Numbered from the stretch's first letter, positions 48,216-60,447 are shown. The stretch is DNA of 64,000 nucleotides from Spisula solida (GCA_947247005.1 OX365951.1:441501-505500); one strand, 5' to 3'. Notes: generated by a model from the letters alone, not told the origin. Made by a program: numbers and translations.

Positions 48216-48679
48216 AATACTAGTACATATATATTTATAAGAGAGATGATAACTTATTTAAAGGCTAATTAAAAGGGGGTATTACATGTTCTATTCAGTC
48301 TAATATGAGTAATGAAGAAGTGATACATATTGTATTAGATTAGTGATACTGGTATGATGCCATTTGCATGTACATTTGTATTTATTATTATATCGAGGAG
48401 CTGCACCTACTACATGTAATAATAACGAAACATTAAATCACGGTGTTGTAATAAGCTTAGTATCCACCTATCCACTTACCTAATGCTTCCCGTATGTGTA
48501 AACTGTCATACGCATGCAGAGTTTAATTCATCACAACGTATGGCAGACTAATGTACAGACTCGATTTAGTTTATATTCAGAAATATATTTCTGAACCAAT
48601 GAATCAGATGTTTAACCACGAGGTGCAATGGTACAGAAGTAATCATTATAATGCAATATCCTGTTGTATTTGGGTATTT
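48216..48679. other. No gene recognised
   Basis: AT-rich spacer between B anchors. Weak resemblance to 59490-61600 suggests decayed duplicate sequence, but I would not rely on it. Confidence 0.3.
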
Positions 48680-48900
48680 GTTCTGTATTAACATAAGAAA
48701 GTCGACACAAACATACGCGTGCTTGTCCACAAAACAATGTTCAATAGTGTCTCTACAATTGGTGTAATATTGGTTAGTCTAGCAGAAAGATAAGCTGTGT
48801 ATGAGTATAAATGCAATAAGTTAGCAGGAAAATGCGTAGGAAATCACAAAAAGGGTTTTATTTTATCTATATTTTACATAAGCACACTTGATATAATTAT
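48680..48900 (+). repeat. B duplication, third anchor
   Basis: CCACAAAACAATGTTCAATA and GGTGTAATATTGGTTAGTC match 61715-61780, and GGAAATCACAAAAAGGGTTT matches about 62255-62280. The second copy has extra sequence between these two pieces. Confidence 0.65.
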
Positions 48901-49319
48901 AGAGATCAGTTTTCACAGATGTTCGCTGAACAAATAACGGCCTTGCAAATTGCATAATTATTATAAGAATGTGCGTGTCCGAATACGTACGTGAGCTTGT
49001 CCCTGAAATAGAATAGTATCAACAACTTTGATAGTTGGCGTGATGCGCACAATTCATGAGGAGCTGAATAAACCTATAAAAACCAGGCATCTCTTTTTTG
49101 CCATTTTGTCTTGTTAAAATTTTCACAAGCATATGTACGTCTGTCAAATAACCCTGAAACCACAGTCACATCCGTAGCACGATTGCAATGCTTGTCGACT
49201 ACTAATACACATTAAAACACTATTGTTTTGGGGCAAACATCTCAAAATATGCCTATTTTGCAGTTTCGGTTTTTTGCACTGAGACATTATACAAACAATC
49301 ATTTGACTGCTACATGTAA

Positions 49320-50010
49320 ACCAGTGTTCCAAGTAGTGCTTAGACATCTTTGAACTGTACGAGTGTTCCAAGTAGTGTTTAGACATCTTTGAGCTGTACC
49401 AGTGTTCCAAATAGTGTTTAGACATCTTTGAATTGTAGCAGTGTAACAAGTAGTGTTTAGACATGTTTGAACTGTACCAGTGTTCCAAGTAGTGTTTAGA
49501 CATCTATGAACTGTACCAGTGTTCAAAGTAGTGTTTAGACATCTTTGAACTGTGCCAGTGTTCCAAGTAGTGTTTAGACATCTTTGAACTGTACCAGTGT
49601 TCCAAGTAGTGTTTAGACATCTTTGAACTGTGCCAGTGTTCCAAGTAGTGTTTAGACATCTTTGAACTGTACAAGTGTTCCAAGTAGTGTTTAGACATCT
49701 TTGAACTGTACCAGTGTTCCAAGTAGTGTTTAGACATCTTTGAGCTGTACCAGTGTTCAAAATAGTGTTTAGACATCTTTGAATTGTAGCAGTGTAACAA
49801 GTAGTGTTTAGACATCTTTGAACTGTACCAGTGTTCCAAGTAGTGTTTAGACATCTTTGAGCTGTACCAGTGTTCAAAATAGTGTTTAGACATCTTTGAA
49901 TTGTAGCAGTGTAACAAGTAGTGTTTAGACATGTTTGAACTGTACCAGTGTTCCAAGTAGTGTTGAGACATTTTTTAACTCTACCAATGTTCCATGTAGT
50001 GTTTAGACGT
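49320..50010 (-). repeat. 39-bp minisatellite with a three-unit higher order, about 17 copies
   Basis: The unit is TGTTCCAAGTAGTGTTTAGA plus CATCTTTGAACTGTACCAG. A variant series (unit with TTCAAAATAG, then TGTAACAAG with GAATTGTAG) recurs as a block at about 49743 and again at 49859, a spacing of three units. A related block lies near 49390, nine units earlier. Since 39 is divisible by three, the minus strand stays open in two frames, giving 192, 155 and 119 codon frames of 13-residue repeats (NTGTVQRCLNTTW in one, MSKHYLEHWYSSK in the other). Two frames open at once over the same bases is what a repeat produces, not evidence of a protein. Confidence 0.95.
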
Positions 50011-50263
50011 CTATGATGAGCGACTTAAGTTTTTACTTATGTAATTTACGATTAAGATCCAATCACTTATTTGTGATGTATAACCTATTCTTAAATACAC
50101 ATAACAGTGCAACAGCCGTTGCAATAACTTCTGCCACACAGACAATGACCACTGTTAGGATTGATTGAACACACACAGTAAAACAGACTAAACTGATTTT
50201 CTTGCAAATGGAAACAGTAGTTTTCACTTTTCTTGGTGTTTGCGGCCTAATTGTGTTGCCATC

Positions 50264-51110
50264 ATGCTAATGAATAGTAAACATGGCATGTTAGTTGCTG
50301 GGAAGCCCGTTAATAGGGTAGCTGATGCCATAAAATGACACCTGACAACCATACGGAGGCTTCGTAACAACTGTCAACAGATGGGAAGTGTTCGGGACCA
50401 ACCACAAAGCTGCCGACATAGAGTTACAAGCCCTGCACAGGACAGGTACTAACAAAATTCTTATTTATTTTCAAATAATGATTCGTCTGAAATAAGGAGG
50501 TATGGTACCAGCGATTGTAACCTAAGTCGTTTTAGTAATTTACAATTGATAGGTTTGAAGAAATTGTATATTCATACAAAGCTTACTTCATCAATAAACC
50601 CTGTTCGTGTTCTTTGGCACCTCCAAATTAGTTTATGGTCAAGGGAACGTAACCCGCTTAAAATCGCACTGTTATATACAAAACTTCTTACCCTAAATCG
50701 GGCTGCATTCTCATCATTGTAAGTCATGCATATAGCTAAATGACATCCTATCTTATTGTTTCAGACAGGTGCGGCTTTTTCATCTTCATAATCGTTTCCT
50801 GGTGGCAGCTAAAGCATCTATGACAACACCTGGCCGAAACGTTCAGACAATAAACAAGCAGACAGTTGGAAGCCGTTTACGTGAATACTATTTGCGAGTG
50901 AGGAGGCCGTATATTGGACCAATACTGGCCCGTTGTCACAAGCAGCTGTCTACACTGCTCGTAGCACACAGTTCTTGCAGACAAATGGCATCGATACCCT
51001 CCCATTGACAGCCATGTCACCTGACCGTGTACCAATTGAGCATGTATGTGACATGCTTGGTCAGAGGATTCGACGTCTTCCGGTTCAACCCGAGACTATA
51101 GCCTATAGCT
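50264..51110 (+). pseudogene. Tc1-family transposase pseudogene with an in-frame intron
   Basis: The frame from ATG at 50264 gives HGMLVAGKPVNRVADAIK, a TGA at 50336-50338, then LTIRRLRNN and MGSVRDQPQS up to TSPAQDR. These are the paired helix-turn-helix region and the GSVRDRPRSG-type linker of Tc1 transposases. The frame then meets a GT at 50446. Resuming after the AG at 50763-50764 restores the same frame as QVRLFHLHNRFL and VRRPYIGPIL. Removing 50446-50764 (319 bp) thus rejoins PAQDR to the next conserved motif without loss. Beyond about residue 60 of the second part the DDE core is deleted. The end survives in another frame (51014-51076) as MSPDRVPIEHVCDMLGQRIRR, with the Glu of the SPDLNPIEHVWD motif kept. 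The first two catalytic Asp residues are not seen; the gene is dead. Confidence 0.88.
50446..50764 (+). other. Putative GT-AG intron or intron-like insertion in the Tc1 relic
   Basis: It begins GTACTAAC and ends in TTATTGTTTCAG, with a T-rich tract before the AG. The coding frame is exactly continuous across it (CAG-GAC-AG/A-CAG-GTG). Most animal Tc1 elements have intronless transposases or a short intron near the N-terminus, as in C. elegans Tc1, so an intron here is plausible. A later insertion that happens to mimic one is the alternative. Confidence 0.65.
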
Positions 51111-51379
51111 CTTATTTCACAACGTAATATTCAGACAGTTATACGGTAAATGCGATCATGATGTGTCAGTTCTATAGCGGCTAACGGGGATTATACCCGG
51201 TACTAATGATTCTGTACTTTTGATTCGAGAGTGTGTGTCAAGTTTATGTCTTGCACCAAATTACTTTTTTTTCATTGGAGATACTTTTTTTTCCTCGTCA
51301 ATAGGTAGATGTGGGTCGAGGGCATCCCACATACTACCGTACTGTACAACATGTAATATAACTGTAAATGAATCATACT

Positions 51380-51440
51380 ATAGTATAATATACATACATT
51401 CATGCATACGTGCATACATGCATGCATACATACATACATT
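51380..51440 (+). repeat. CATA/CATG simple repeat
   Basis: Imperfect CATACATG/CATACATA tetranucleotide run, just beyond the 3' side of the LINE fragment. Confidence 0.85.
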
Positions 51441-51631
51441 GCAACTTATAAATGCATACTCATATAGCATTAAAAAATCCCCTGTTTGTTTGTTTTTTTA
51501 TGGGTACAGGTAATTTTTTATGTTTCAATTCTGTCGGTTGTTCCTTTCTTTTATATATGATAATAAAATCTAGAATTTTCTCTGGGCGGAAAGTGCAATA
51601 CATTTGAAATAATTTAGCTTGAGTTTTTAAA

Positions 51632-53215
51632 TTATTGGAACAAATTTAAGTACATATGCCAAGTTGCATTAAAAGAGTCCAAACTATTCAATTTAACCGC
51701 AACCCCTTTTTGTACCTTATTTTGATAATTGACATAATGTTTTGCTCGATTTAGGGTCGGATTAATTTCTTGAACGTTACAGTTGTAAATATATCTTTTA
51801 AGGTATGTGAACATAAGGTTAAGTACAGCTTGCTTGTAATCTCTGATTCCTAATATAAAATTTTCACAATTGAGAAATGTTTTAATTACTTCATGATTTC
51901 CAAAGAAATTTAAAATCAGTTGCTTTATTACATGACAATCCCAAAATAAATGTTTGATTGTTTCGGTCATAGTTTTACAGAAAGAACAGTTTGCATTATC
52001 TATGAAGTTAATTCGAAATAAGAAAGATTTTGTTCCAATAATTCTATGTATAATTCTGTATTGAAACCATTGCAAGTTTGAATCTGTAGTTATTTCGAAA
52101 GGAGTTGAAAATATGATATTCCAGTCTTTATCTGTTAATTGTACGCCTAATTCCCCATTCCATTTTGATACACAAGCTTGTTGACTTCTGTTTTTATCAG
52201 AATATTATACATTGGTTGGGTTCCTTGTTTAAATTTTAGAATATTTTTAAAAGGTGTTGGAATGTACGGTCTGGTTATCTTGCCTTTACTTTGACAATCA
52301 TTCTGTTTCAGGAAATCAAATATAGACCTTATAACACCTTGGTATTGAATATAGTTGGTTATGAGATTATTATTTTCTTTAAAATGTTCGAAGCTGTAAA
52401 AGTTGCCTTTATTGTCTAACAGGTCTTCGATATTTTGCACACCCGCTTTGAACCATGAGTTGTAAAAAATGGGTTTATTATTTAAAAGGATATTAGGATT
52501 GTAGAAGATGGGTTGTGCTATCAATTCAGTACCATTGATTTCTTGTTTTTTACACAATGTTACAAAAGCATTTAATGCATCTCTCAAATAATTATTTTTA
52601 ATTCCATTTGCAATTAATTCTGGGTAGTATTAGCTACATTGTAATAATTTTTGTATGTCAATCATAGTTTTTGCTACATTTGTCCATTTTCCAATACTTA
52701 TTACCATTTTTCTGATACATGTCAACTTTAAGGAATGTATAAAAGTACTTGTGTCTGTTATTTCTAAACCTCCTTTATGTTTGTGTTGTGTCAGAACACT
52801 CTTATTAATTCTTGCATTTCCTTCCCAAATAAATTCAGTTAATGAGTCAGACAATATTTTAATCAGATCTTGCGTTGGGTTGGTAGAGATGTGAATAAAT
52901 GTATTAATGTAGATAATATAATTGTTTTTATCACTTGTATTCTTCCGATTGGTGTTAAAATTCGTCGTTTCCAGTTAAGAAGCATTCTTTTAATTTTTAG
53001 TAGTTTATCATTGTAGTTTAATTCTATCATTTTTTCAAGAGCAACGTGAAATGTAATACCAAGCATATCAAAATGTGTTTGGTTCCATTGAAGTTTCCAT
53101 TTAGTTTTAATGCTATTAGTTTTCCAATCCAAACTACTTTAGTTTTGTCAAAGTTCACCTTCAGCCCAGAGAGTGAAGTATATTCAGTTAGTACTTTTAG
53201 TGTCAACCTTTAACC
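51632..53215 (-). pseudogene. 5'-truncated LINE, C-terminal part of ORF2 (reverse transcriptase)
   Basis: Reading from 53215 down, SGLKVNFDKTKVVWIG matches the palm segment downstream of the catalytic YxDD box. It is followed by HFDMLGITFH, LKIKRMLLNWKRR, LTPIGRIQVIKTIIL and HLFTSLPTQ, which form the typical thumb/connection region of non-LTR retrotransposon polymerases. Next come LTEFIWEGNARINK and KGGLEITDT, and finally CSFCKTMTETIKHLFWDC (C-x2-C-x8-H-x4-C), the terminal zinc-knuckle-like zf-RVT motif. The frame ends with a stop at 51632. At least two frameshifts and in-frame stops separate the parts (52863-53132, 52630-52854, 52147-52587, 51632-52075). The endonuclease and the catalytic YxDD are absent, so it is a dead, 5'-truncated copy. 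The clade is uncertain; L1/Tx1-like elements have this layout. No target-site duplication was found by eye. Confidence 0.9.
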
Positions 53216-54830
53216 ATTTTTGAACTTGATCCTCGAAACAAAAATGCAAAACTCAGTATATATAAACTACATTTGTATATCAGATTACCACATGCAAATA
53301 TGATAATACAACACACGTTGAAAAACGTCAAATACTTTATCGGGAAAATATTTGTTTCATCTAAATGTCTCAACCAAATATATTGTACTACACGTTGTGG
53401 TTGACGTTGAAGTTGATCATCTTTAATGATTAATATCGTTGCCATTCATAGCATTTCGTTCAAGAATAAGAGAACAATGTTTTTTCATGTTGATGAGGGG
53501 ATGATTTATTTGTTGTTTTGTTCTTCACAAATTCGACGTCGAGGGTGTAATAAAGCCATTACATAAAAATGAAAATTCACTTGTAGACTTTACCGACTTC
53601 AAACAAAGTATAGGAGACGTTTCATCGGTCTGTGAGATTATAATACATGAACATGTGTGATATGCAAGTGTTTGATGAAACTATAATGACATGTAAAGAT
53701 GTGCTGGTACCATCTAGCGTATATAGTTGTTTATTGCACATTATTGTGAACATGACCGACTACGCTTCACGTGTGAAGTCCTGTAAATGCACGCTACATA
53801 TTGCTTCATGAACAAATTCTTCAACAAAATACTAAAGCGTGCATTTTTACAGAAGTTTCACAAACATGACATCAACGAATGTGTTTCGCCAGTAACAAAT
53901 CCCATGATGGTTCACTTGACAAAGCAACATATCGTCACATACCATATTGAACTATTCAGAGCATGCGCTGTTCTGTGTAAGATCCTTTAGGGACTTTCCG
54001 TTTTTAGTGAGAACGTTAATGCCTCTGTCATCAATTTCGACGTTTATGAACCTAATTGTTTTCCCTTGGTACACCTGATGATACATTTTTGTCGGCTTGG
54101 TAAAACATGATATTCTTAAACTGTTGGACAAAGAATCGTTGAGTTATCAGACTAAAACAAAAAACAAAGTTGCTATGTAACGCAGTGTATCAATACGATA
54201 TTACTAGCTTTAATGCCTTAAAGGTAATATTTGTTCTAACGTGCAGATTTATCTTCTTCACAATTTCGATGAAGTTCTTTGTTCCTTTTTGAAAAGCATT
54301 ATAGGTGATATGTGCATTTTCGTTCAGTAGCTGCAACAAAGATCAGTATACCCTGACACAGACGCTCACCATTTTACAGTGAATCTGACAACTCTTCTCC
54401 GAACCCCTTGAGAACCTATATATCGTTGCCGAGTCATTCCAGATATCTGTATTTTATGTTTCTCAAACACCTATGACAATATATACCACCAGGGACATAA
54501 TGAATGATGTATCGACAACGGTTGTACAATATTGTTGCACAATACCTAACGAATGAGATACATAAACACCGTTAGAATAATATTGAAAATATCAGAGGAG
54601 TTTAGGGAACACGTTGCAATGTTGTATTTATATGATATACATTTCCGAACATTTATCTATCTCAAACATCACAGCACGAAAGGCACAATAACACATAACA
54701 GATACATGGACACATTTAAAATGAAATGGAAATAAATTAAATAATCACGACAATAACATGACACCGTAACCCGACAGTATTCCACCTAAGGCATTCATAC
54801 ACACCCGCAACATATTACAAATGCAAAAAG
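53216..54830. other. No gene recognised
   Basis: AT-rich spacer with short frames only (53203-53445 minus, 53787-53990 plus, 54553-54735 plus). No domain, repeat family or promoter could be supported. Confidence 0.4.
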
Positions 54831-55005
54831 ATAATATACAGTTGGACAGGGAATGCAGCACTCAACATAACCAGCCGAGCACAGAAAACATAAGAACATT
54901 AAAACATCACATACCCCAATTACACGGCACAATGTCCAACAAATAACCGAACGAGAAAATGAACTGCCCAAGTCCCAGCTGCTGAAAAGCCGAATTACCT
55001 AGTTA
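54831..55005 (-). repeat. Interspersed repeat copy
   Basis: ATAATATACAGTTGGACAGG, GAATGCAGCACTCAACATAA and CCAGCCGAGCACAGAAAACA are followed by the family's inner part (GCCCAAGTCCCAGCTGCTGA). It stops shortly after, so it is truncated at the variable end. Confidence 0.75.
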
Positions 55006-55382
55006 GATGTGAACTCTTCCCAGTTGTCTGTAAATTATGCCAAGTCAAAGCGACATTTTACTTCTATGGCAAAGAATTAAAGTACAACATCGTTACATGT
55101 ATAACATATTACGAAATGTTTTCAGAACTAAACTGAGTGTAGTTCATACTGTATTATTTAACGATGTTTATTCCGGATCTGATTTTTCAATTTCTGAACA
55201 GAACTTCTTTATGGTTAGATGATGGGATGTTCCACGTGATGTTTCAACTCAGCGTATTATTCGGAGTAACAAATGATATGTTGAAAACTAAACTTGATAT
55301 GTCATGATTTACCATAATGATTGGTCCTTTCTCCTAAATTCGCGTTATTGATCGTTTCAGTATTATAATCAAATATACAATA

Positions 55383-55440
55383 ATAAATCAGACTAGGAAG
55401 GCTGTATTTAACAAAAACAACTGAGGACGAAGTATATCCA
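55383..55440 (-). repeat. Terminal fragment of the interspersed repeat
   Basis: AAATCAGACTAGGAAGGCTG and AACAACTGAGGACGAAG resemble the fixed end, with many changes. Confidence 0.4.
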
Positions 55441-55532
55441 CAGGTGGTCGTATCGTTTTGTTGTGTGAGTATACGCTACTACCGTGAAACTCTAAAATAA
55501 CAAATATGACCATTCCAATGGATACATTAATA

Positions 55533-55950
55533 TACGAGGGTCATTTTGTAAGTTTCAGAAAAGGTTTCATAGCATTTTCAACGTTTGCTAAAACTCAATG
55601 ATATTTTGCGGGGAGACAACGACACATATTCGCAATGTATTCTTAAATTATCGTACAATCTCATAGTAAGGTACCGTTCCTATTGTATCTATGGTATCGT
55701 CAGTAAGAGCTCCCCTGGGAAGATGTGACGTTACGTCCAATAAATCGTCAGACTAACCAACACATTGGGCACAACTAAACAGCTTCAAATGCAACTACGA
55801 CCTAAAATGACTGAACCTTCGTGTCAGACACCATAACATCAATTTGGTCACCGTATTAGAATCACCCGTCAAAATGTCGGAAGATCCTTGGCATTTGAAC
55901 AGTTTTTGTCTTTTGACAGGAAAACCTAGACTTAAAAAATTATAAATGAT
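55533..55950 (+). mobile_element. Possible mariner terminal fragment
   Basis: TACGAGGGTCATTTTGTAAG resembles the CGAGGGTCATTT ends of several animal mariner families. The following 400 bp are less AT-rich than the surroundings, but no transposase motif and no matching inverted end were found. This may be a one-ended relic; the call rests mainly on the terminal motif. Confidence 0.35.
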
Positions 55951-56815
55951 GACCACTGCCTGATAAGAACGTTGTATACCACTGAGTAGGATATATAGAT
56001 ACTATAAACGCTTCCAGTCTGCACATGGTAGTGCTGCTGATGATCGCAGGAATGGACGGCCTGCAGTTAATCAGACGCGTGACTTTGTGTCGAACGTTTC
56101 CGCTTGATTCTGAGACGCGTGAGAAAGCAACCTCGGAATTGTATACATTGAAGCGTTGCATATTTTGAGAATATAAAACAGTGTTCTTATTATGGCAGGT
56201 GAATTGTGTGTGTAATTTGACTGAGTGACATTTATCGAGAACATTTTTATAACGTATGGTAAGTGAGAACATTGCCCCGGGTAACCATTTCTGACGTTAT
56301 TATGACAGCAGTGCCATTTCGTACGCTACGCCCTCACGCGTTCGATTCATACTTTAATTTATATCATGGATTGTTCTATCTAAATACCAAAATTGAAGTA
56401 ATTTAAACACACGACAAACATTATAGAGCACTTTTCCTTGAACTTAAAAAAACACTCCAAGTGCATGACGTACTTCTTTGATCAAAGTTGACGATACATC
56501 CTTTAAAAAGGTCGTCCCCTTGTAAATAGCTATGCACTGATATAAACATATCGTATTGTAGTTGAACACAATTTGATTGCCTTGACCATCCCACATTTAT
56601 CGGGGGAGCATACTGTAGACCATTATGCATTTATGATAATACAATAGTCTTAGTGTAAAAAAGTGTAGACGTGACGCCATTTATATATACTCCAATAGTA
56701 AAAGTGTTTCTATTAATGTTTAGGTCGGAAAACCTGCCAACATTTATTTTTCCATATGGAAAGCCACTCAAGCTGTATTTTATATGTTTTGTTATACAAG
56801 TAATATAAAATATTT

Positions 56816-57115
56816 TTTCCAACAAATGTACTAACATAACCCTCTCGTGTTTTATCAACATTGTATCTGTACGTAAATGTAATTCAGACAAAAGTTCAAC
56901 CTAATATATTTTGTATGCCAATTTTGCTGTCGCATCATAAAAATGAATGGACGTTTGTGGAGACAGAATCGCTTTCAGTATAACAAGATTGTACAGACAG
57001 ACGTACGTTCTTTAATTTCAATTTCCGTCACCAGACAAAGTTACAGTTATATTTCATCATTTATATAAATTATACCCAGAATAATATGTGTGATAACGAC
57101 CCTAGTGCATACGTT
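56816..57115 (+). repeat. B duplication, first anchor, second copy
   Basis: Counterpart of 43805-44100, offset by about 13.0 kb. Confidence 0.7.
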
Positions 57116-57372
57116 GTATCCCATTGTAATTATCTTTGTATCCTACCAAGGTCACCTGGAAGCCATTTGATGTGTTACCGATGTCAGTATTTAATTTTTT
57201 GACCGGGGCCAAAAGGAGCTAGGAGTTAACTATTTATTCGTATTTGCCGGTTGTCCTCTTACTATTTCGGCCCAGCGGTTCGCATCCTACCGGGTTCGTT
57301 CATGAGTCTATGTACAGCTGTGGAGTTATGGATGTAGTGTTCTGTCCCCTGAGGTCATTTATTGTAGTTTTA

Positions 57373-58127
57373 AGTCCCCTACCGGTTTTTAACCGGAGGG
57401 GACTATTGGTTTGTTGATATGGCAACATACATATTGACAATGGCTTTACACCGGTGGGGGACTTTATACGTCATATCTCGATTTGTTCAATTACGTCATT
57501 TTACTTAATGAAACTGGGTCACTCGTTTTAAGGTTTTCAGATTTTTTGTTGCTGAAATCGGGCCTTTCAACGTTTTAATACTGTTACTTAACTTTTAGAC
57601 TGTAGGCTGCTAAAACTATGTAGTTCAGCAGTTTTACTGTTGTTACTAGGTCATTCAGCGTGGGCTTTCTGCCTTTTGTTTGCTGAATCTTTTTTATTCA
57701 GTTTTTAACAATGAGACTAGGGGCGTTTAATTTTCTTGGTCGGTAGTGTGTTGGGCACTTCTTCGTTTTAAGATTTCTTACAGCTAAAGCGGGGTAATAT
57801 AGTCCTTTTGCTGTGGAAACTGGGTCATTCAGCTTGTTAGTAGGTCATCCCACTATACGGGCCTTTCAACGTTTTAATACTGTTATTTAACTTTGAGACT
57901 AAAGGCTGCTATAACTATGTAGTTCAGCAGTTTTACTGTTGTTACTAGGTCATTCAGCGTAGGCATTCCGCCTTTTGGTTGCTGTTATAATTTATTATAC
58001 TTTTCGACAGCTTGGACTTGGGCGGATCTGCGCTTGTTTAGTTGGGCATTGTGCTTTGTGTGTTTTTAATGTTTTCTGTGCTCGGCTGGTTAAGTTGAGT
58101 GCTGCCTTCCCTGTCTGACTTAATATA
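57373..58127 (+). mobile_element. Longest copy of the unclassified interspersed repeat
   Basis: It starts at the palindrome 57373-57404 (AGTCCCCTACCGG... CCGGAGGGGACT) and ends GCTGCCTTCCCTGTCTGACT plus TAATATA. It contains the same ordered segments as 25683-26130 in reverse. One segment (CGGGCCTTTCAACGTTTTAA through TACTAGGTCATTCAGCG) occurs twice, at 57549-57665 and 57860-57960, a tandem step of about 310 bp. No open frame of note is present. The element could be a non-autonomous retroposon or a Helitron-like element; neither end proves it. Confidence 0.7.
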
Positions 58128-59174
58128 CTCTTTTTTTATTTGAGAAGAGTCTTCAAATTACTCTGACTGTCGCTCGACACTCGAAGATGTCCTCGATGAT
58201 ACGCCGATGTCCGTCTGGTATCCGGCCCTATCGGACAACGATGGTATTTGATTTGTGATTCCAGGTATCTGTGTGTCATAGTATACTGAAGGGAATATAA
58301 TGGATATAATGTTAATTACAACATCCGGAGTTGTCGCCCTTTTCGTTCAGCAAGTTTATTATACTTAATGATGAGATCATATCGTTATTTTGGAACATTC
58401 ATTTTCGTATCAATAGGCTACATGCTTTGTAAATATCGGTACATATTGCATAATCGTAGCGACATCAATGTTAAAATCATCAATTTTGACGACTCGTGTG
58501 AGTCATAATTGTTTCTGTTTTTAGAGTCTGAAAACTACTAAGTTTGCACCTGCAAATTTCCCGGGGAGCATGTCCCCGGACCCCCACGATAATATGGCCT
58601 AGACAAATGTAAGCCCCTGGTAATAGCAATGACAAATCCATTGGCTATTAGATATATATGACAAATCGATGTAAGTAACATGACGAGGTATACTTTTATT
58701 TGTTCACTGGGTATGACCATGCATTGGTTGTGTACAAAATAATGACATCAATCTCTCCGCCAGATATGTTTTTATTTAAGAAATTTCAATTAAAAAGTAT
58801 CGGTTTAAATATATGGATTCCGAAGACACTGTATCTTGGTTATAGCACGATATATTTCAATTTACTTCTCAATGTGAGCAAAACAACTTCGTGTCTCAGA
58901 ATAAACAATAATGTTTAAAGAATTGTTTGTTTCTGATAACTTTGTATGAGCTTAAACTTTTAGCCGAAGATTTTAACGTAAGAAGAAGCTCGTATTCCTT
59001 GGTTACCTATACTTTAAAAGTTTGCTTGGATAACTATGTTTTAACCGATATTGTGAGTTGTCTTACTTTAAACGATAGACACACTGAACAGTGAAAAGTG
59101 AAAAGAATCTCTCCCTATGAAAAGAAACTGTGGCATTTGCTATTTAGCTTAATTACGTCAGGACTCAATCTCTG

Positions 59175-59430
59175 TCAGATGTTATACGTTACTTACAATG
59201 TACCACCTTGATTTATGACACAGAAGGGAATCTTTCCTTGTTTTTTGTATGTTATCCGTTCAGACAACACGACTAATCTTTGACGTTACACAATGCGTTC
59301 ACATAGACTTATGACCATTCTGGGAATTGAGATTATCTTGTTATTCCTCGCGGTAATCCTAATGTGACAGGGACTGTCAACAAAAACTGAGAAAGTTGTC
59401 AGCACATGAAATACGAGTATATAGAGGGAC
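59175..59430 (+). repeat. B duplication, second anchor, second copy
   Basis: Counterpart of 47640-47905, offset about 11.5 kb; the difference from the 13.0-kb offset of the outer anchors reflects insertions and deletions in between. Confidence 0.85.
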
Positions 59431-60447
59431 GTTATTAAGCCAAATTTATTACATATTTGTACTACACGACCTCCGCTTTATTTCAGAGGAAATTAAAAGG
59501 GGAAGAATATTCAGTCTGATTCGCAATAATTTCCGAAAGATTTACCAGTATAATCAAGAATATTTCAAACATTATCTGTTGGTGATGTTGATAAGATTCA
59601 TATTTACATGTTGGTATTTCATTTTAAATAGTCAGGCATGCATCTATAAGTGTTACCAATAAATGTGTTGCAATCCAAAATAACTTCAGTATCAATAATT
59701 ATTAAAGAACCCAAACCGCCTTTATAAAAATTCCAAATGACTTAAGTATGACTTGCTCAAAGACAAAAATTAAAAGAATTTTTCACACATCCCTGCATTT
59801 TTTACAGTTCCATGAAAATCGTGATGCACAATGTGTAGTAAATAATTATCTGATGTTCTTTGTTAATCATGATGACGTCACACTGCTTTGTATATAATTG
59901 AAGTAAAAAATGAATGTCTTATATACAGGTATTAAACCATCTTATTTGTCTGATTTTCGCAAGGTATGCGACTATGTGATAAATACATGTATAATATTAA
60001 ATTCGTGTTGATTTATGTATCGCTCCATATCATTTGAATTAGATCGTTACATAAATTAAATAATGAACCAACACTCATTTAATACCCCCTATCTAATGTT
60101 TGACTTTAGACCTAATGACAATACAATATAAAGTATACACTATATTTTCAGAACCATGAATTAAGAGGGGCTTTCCGGCAAAATGAAAATGAAATGGTCC
60201 CCCGGGTCAATACGCGGTAATGAACAAAACATTACCGTGTCTAGGAAGTTTAAGTGAAGTTTAAGTGAATTGAAAGAGGAAACTTGAATTGAACCATAGA
60301 CAATAATAGTATAACAATAGTTCCCTAAGGTTGCTGCGAATAGATGAATTGGTTAGAAGAGTACAACTTTATTGGTGTATTTCGCCTCTGTATTGTCTGG
60401 AAGTTTCGTTATGACTATCTTTGGCAGGCCAATATACGAAACATATA
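59431..60447. other. No gene recognised
   Basis: AT-rich spacer. Frames at 59396-59662 and 60344-60652 are chance frames; the latter runs into the transposon at 60448. A short inverted motif CGCGGTAATG/CATTACCGTG lies at about 60213-60239. Confidence 0.35.

Noticed and set aside
49144..49971. Three long minus-strand frames (119, 155 and 192 codons) as protein genes
   Set aside because: They are products of a 39-bp tandem repeat, two of them over the same bases in different frames, with no start context or non-repeat domain.
51220..51513. 97-codon gene
   Set aside because: It runs through the CATA microsatellite and T-rich sequence; repeated HAYIH residues reflect the simple repeat.
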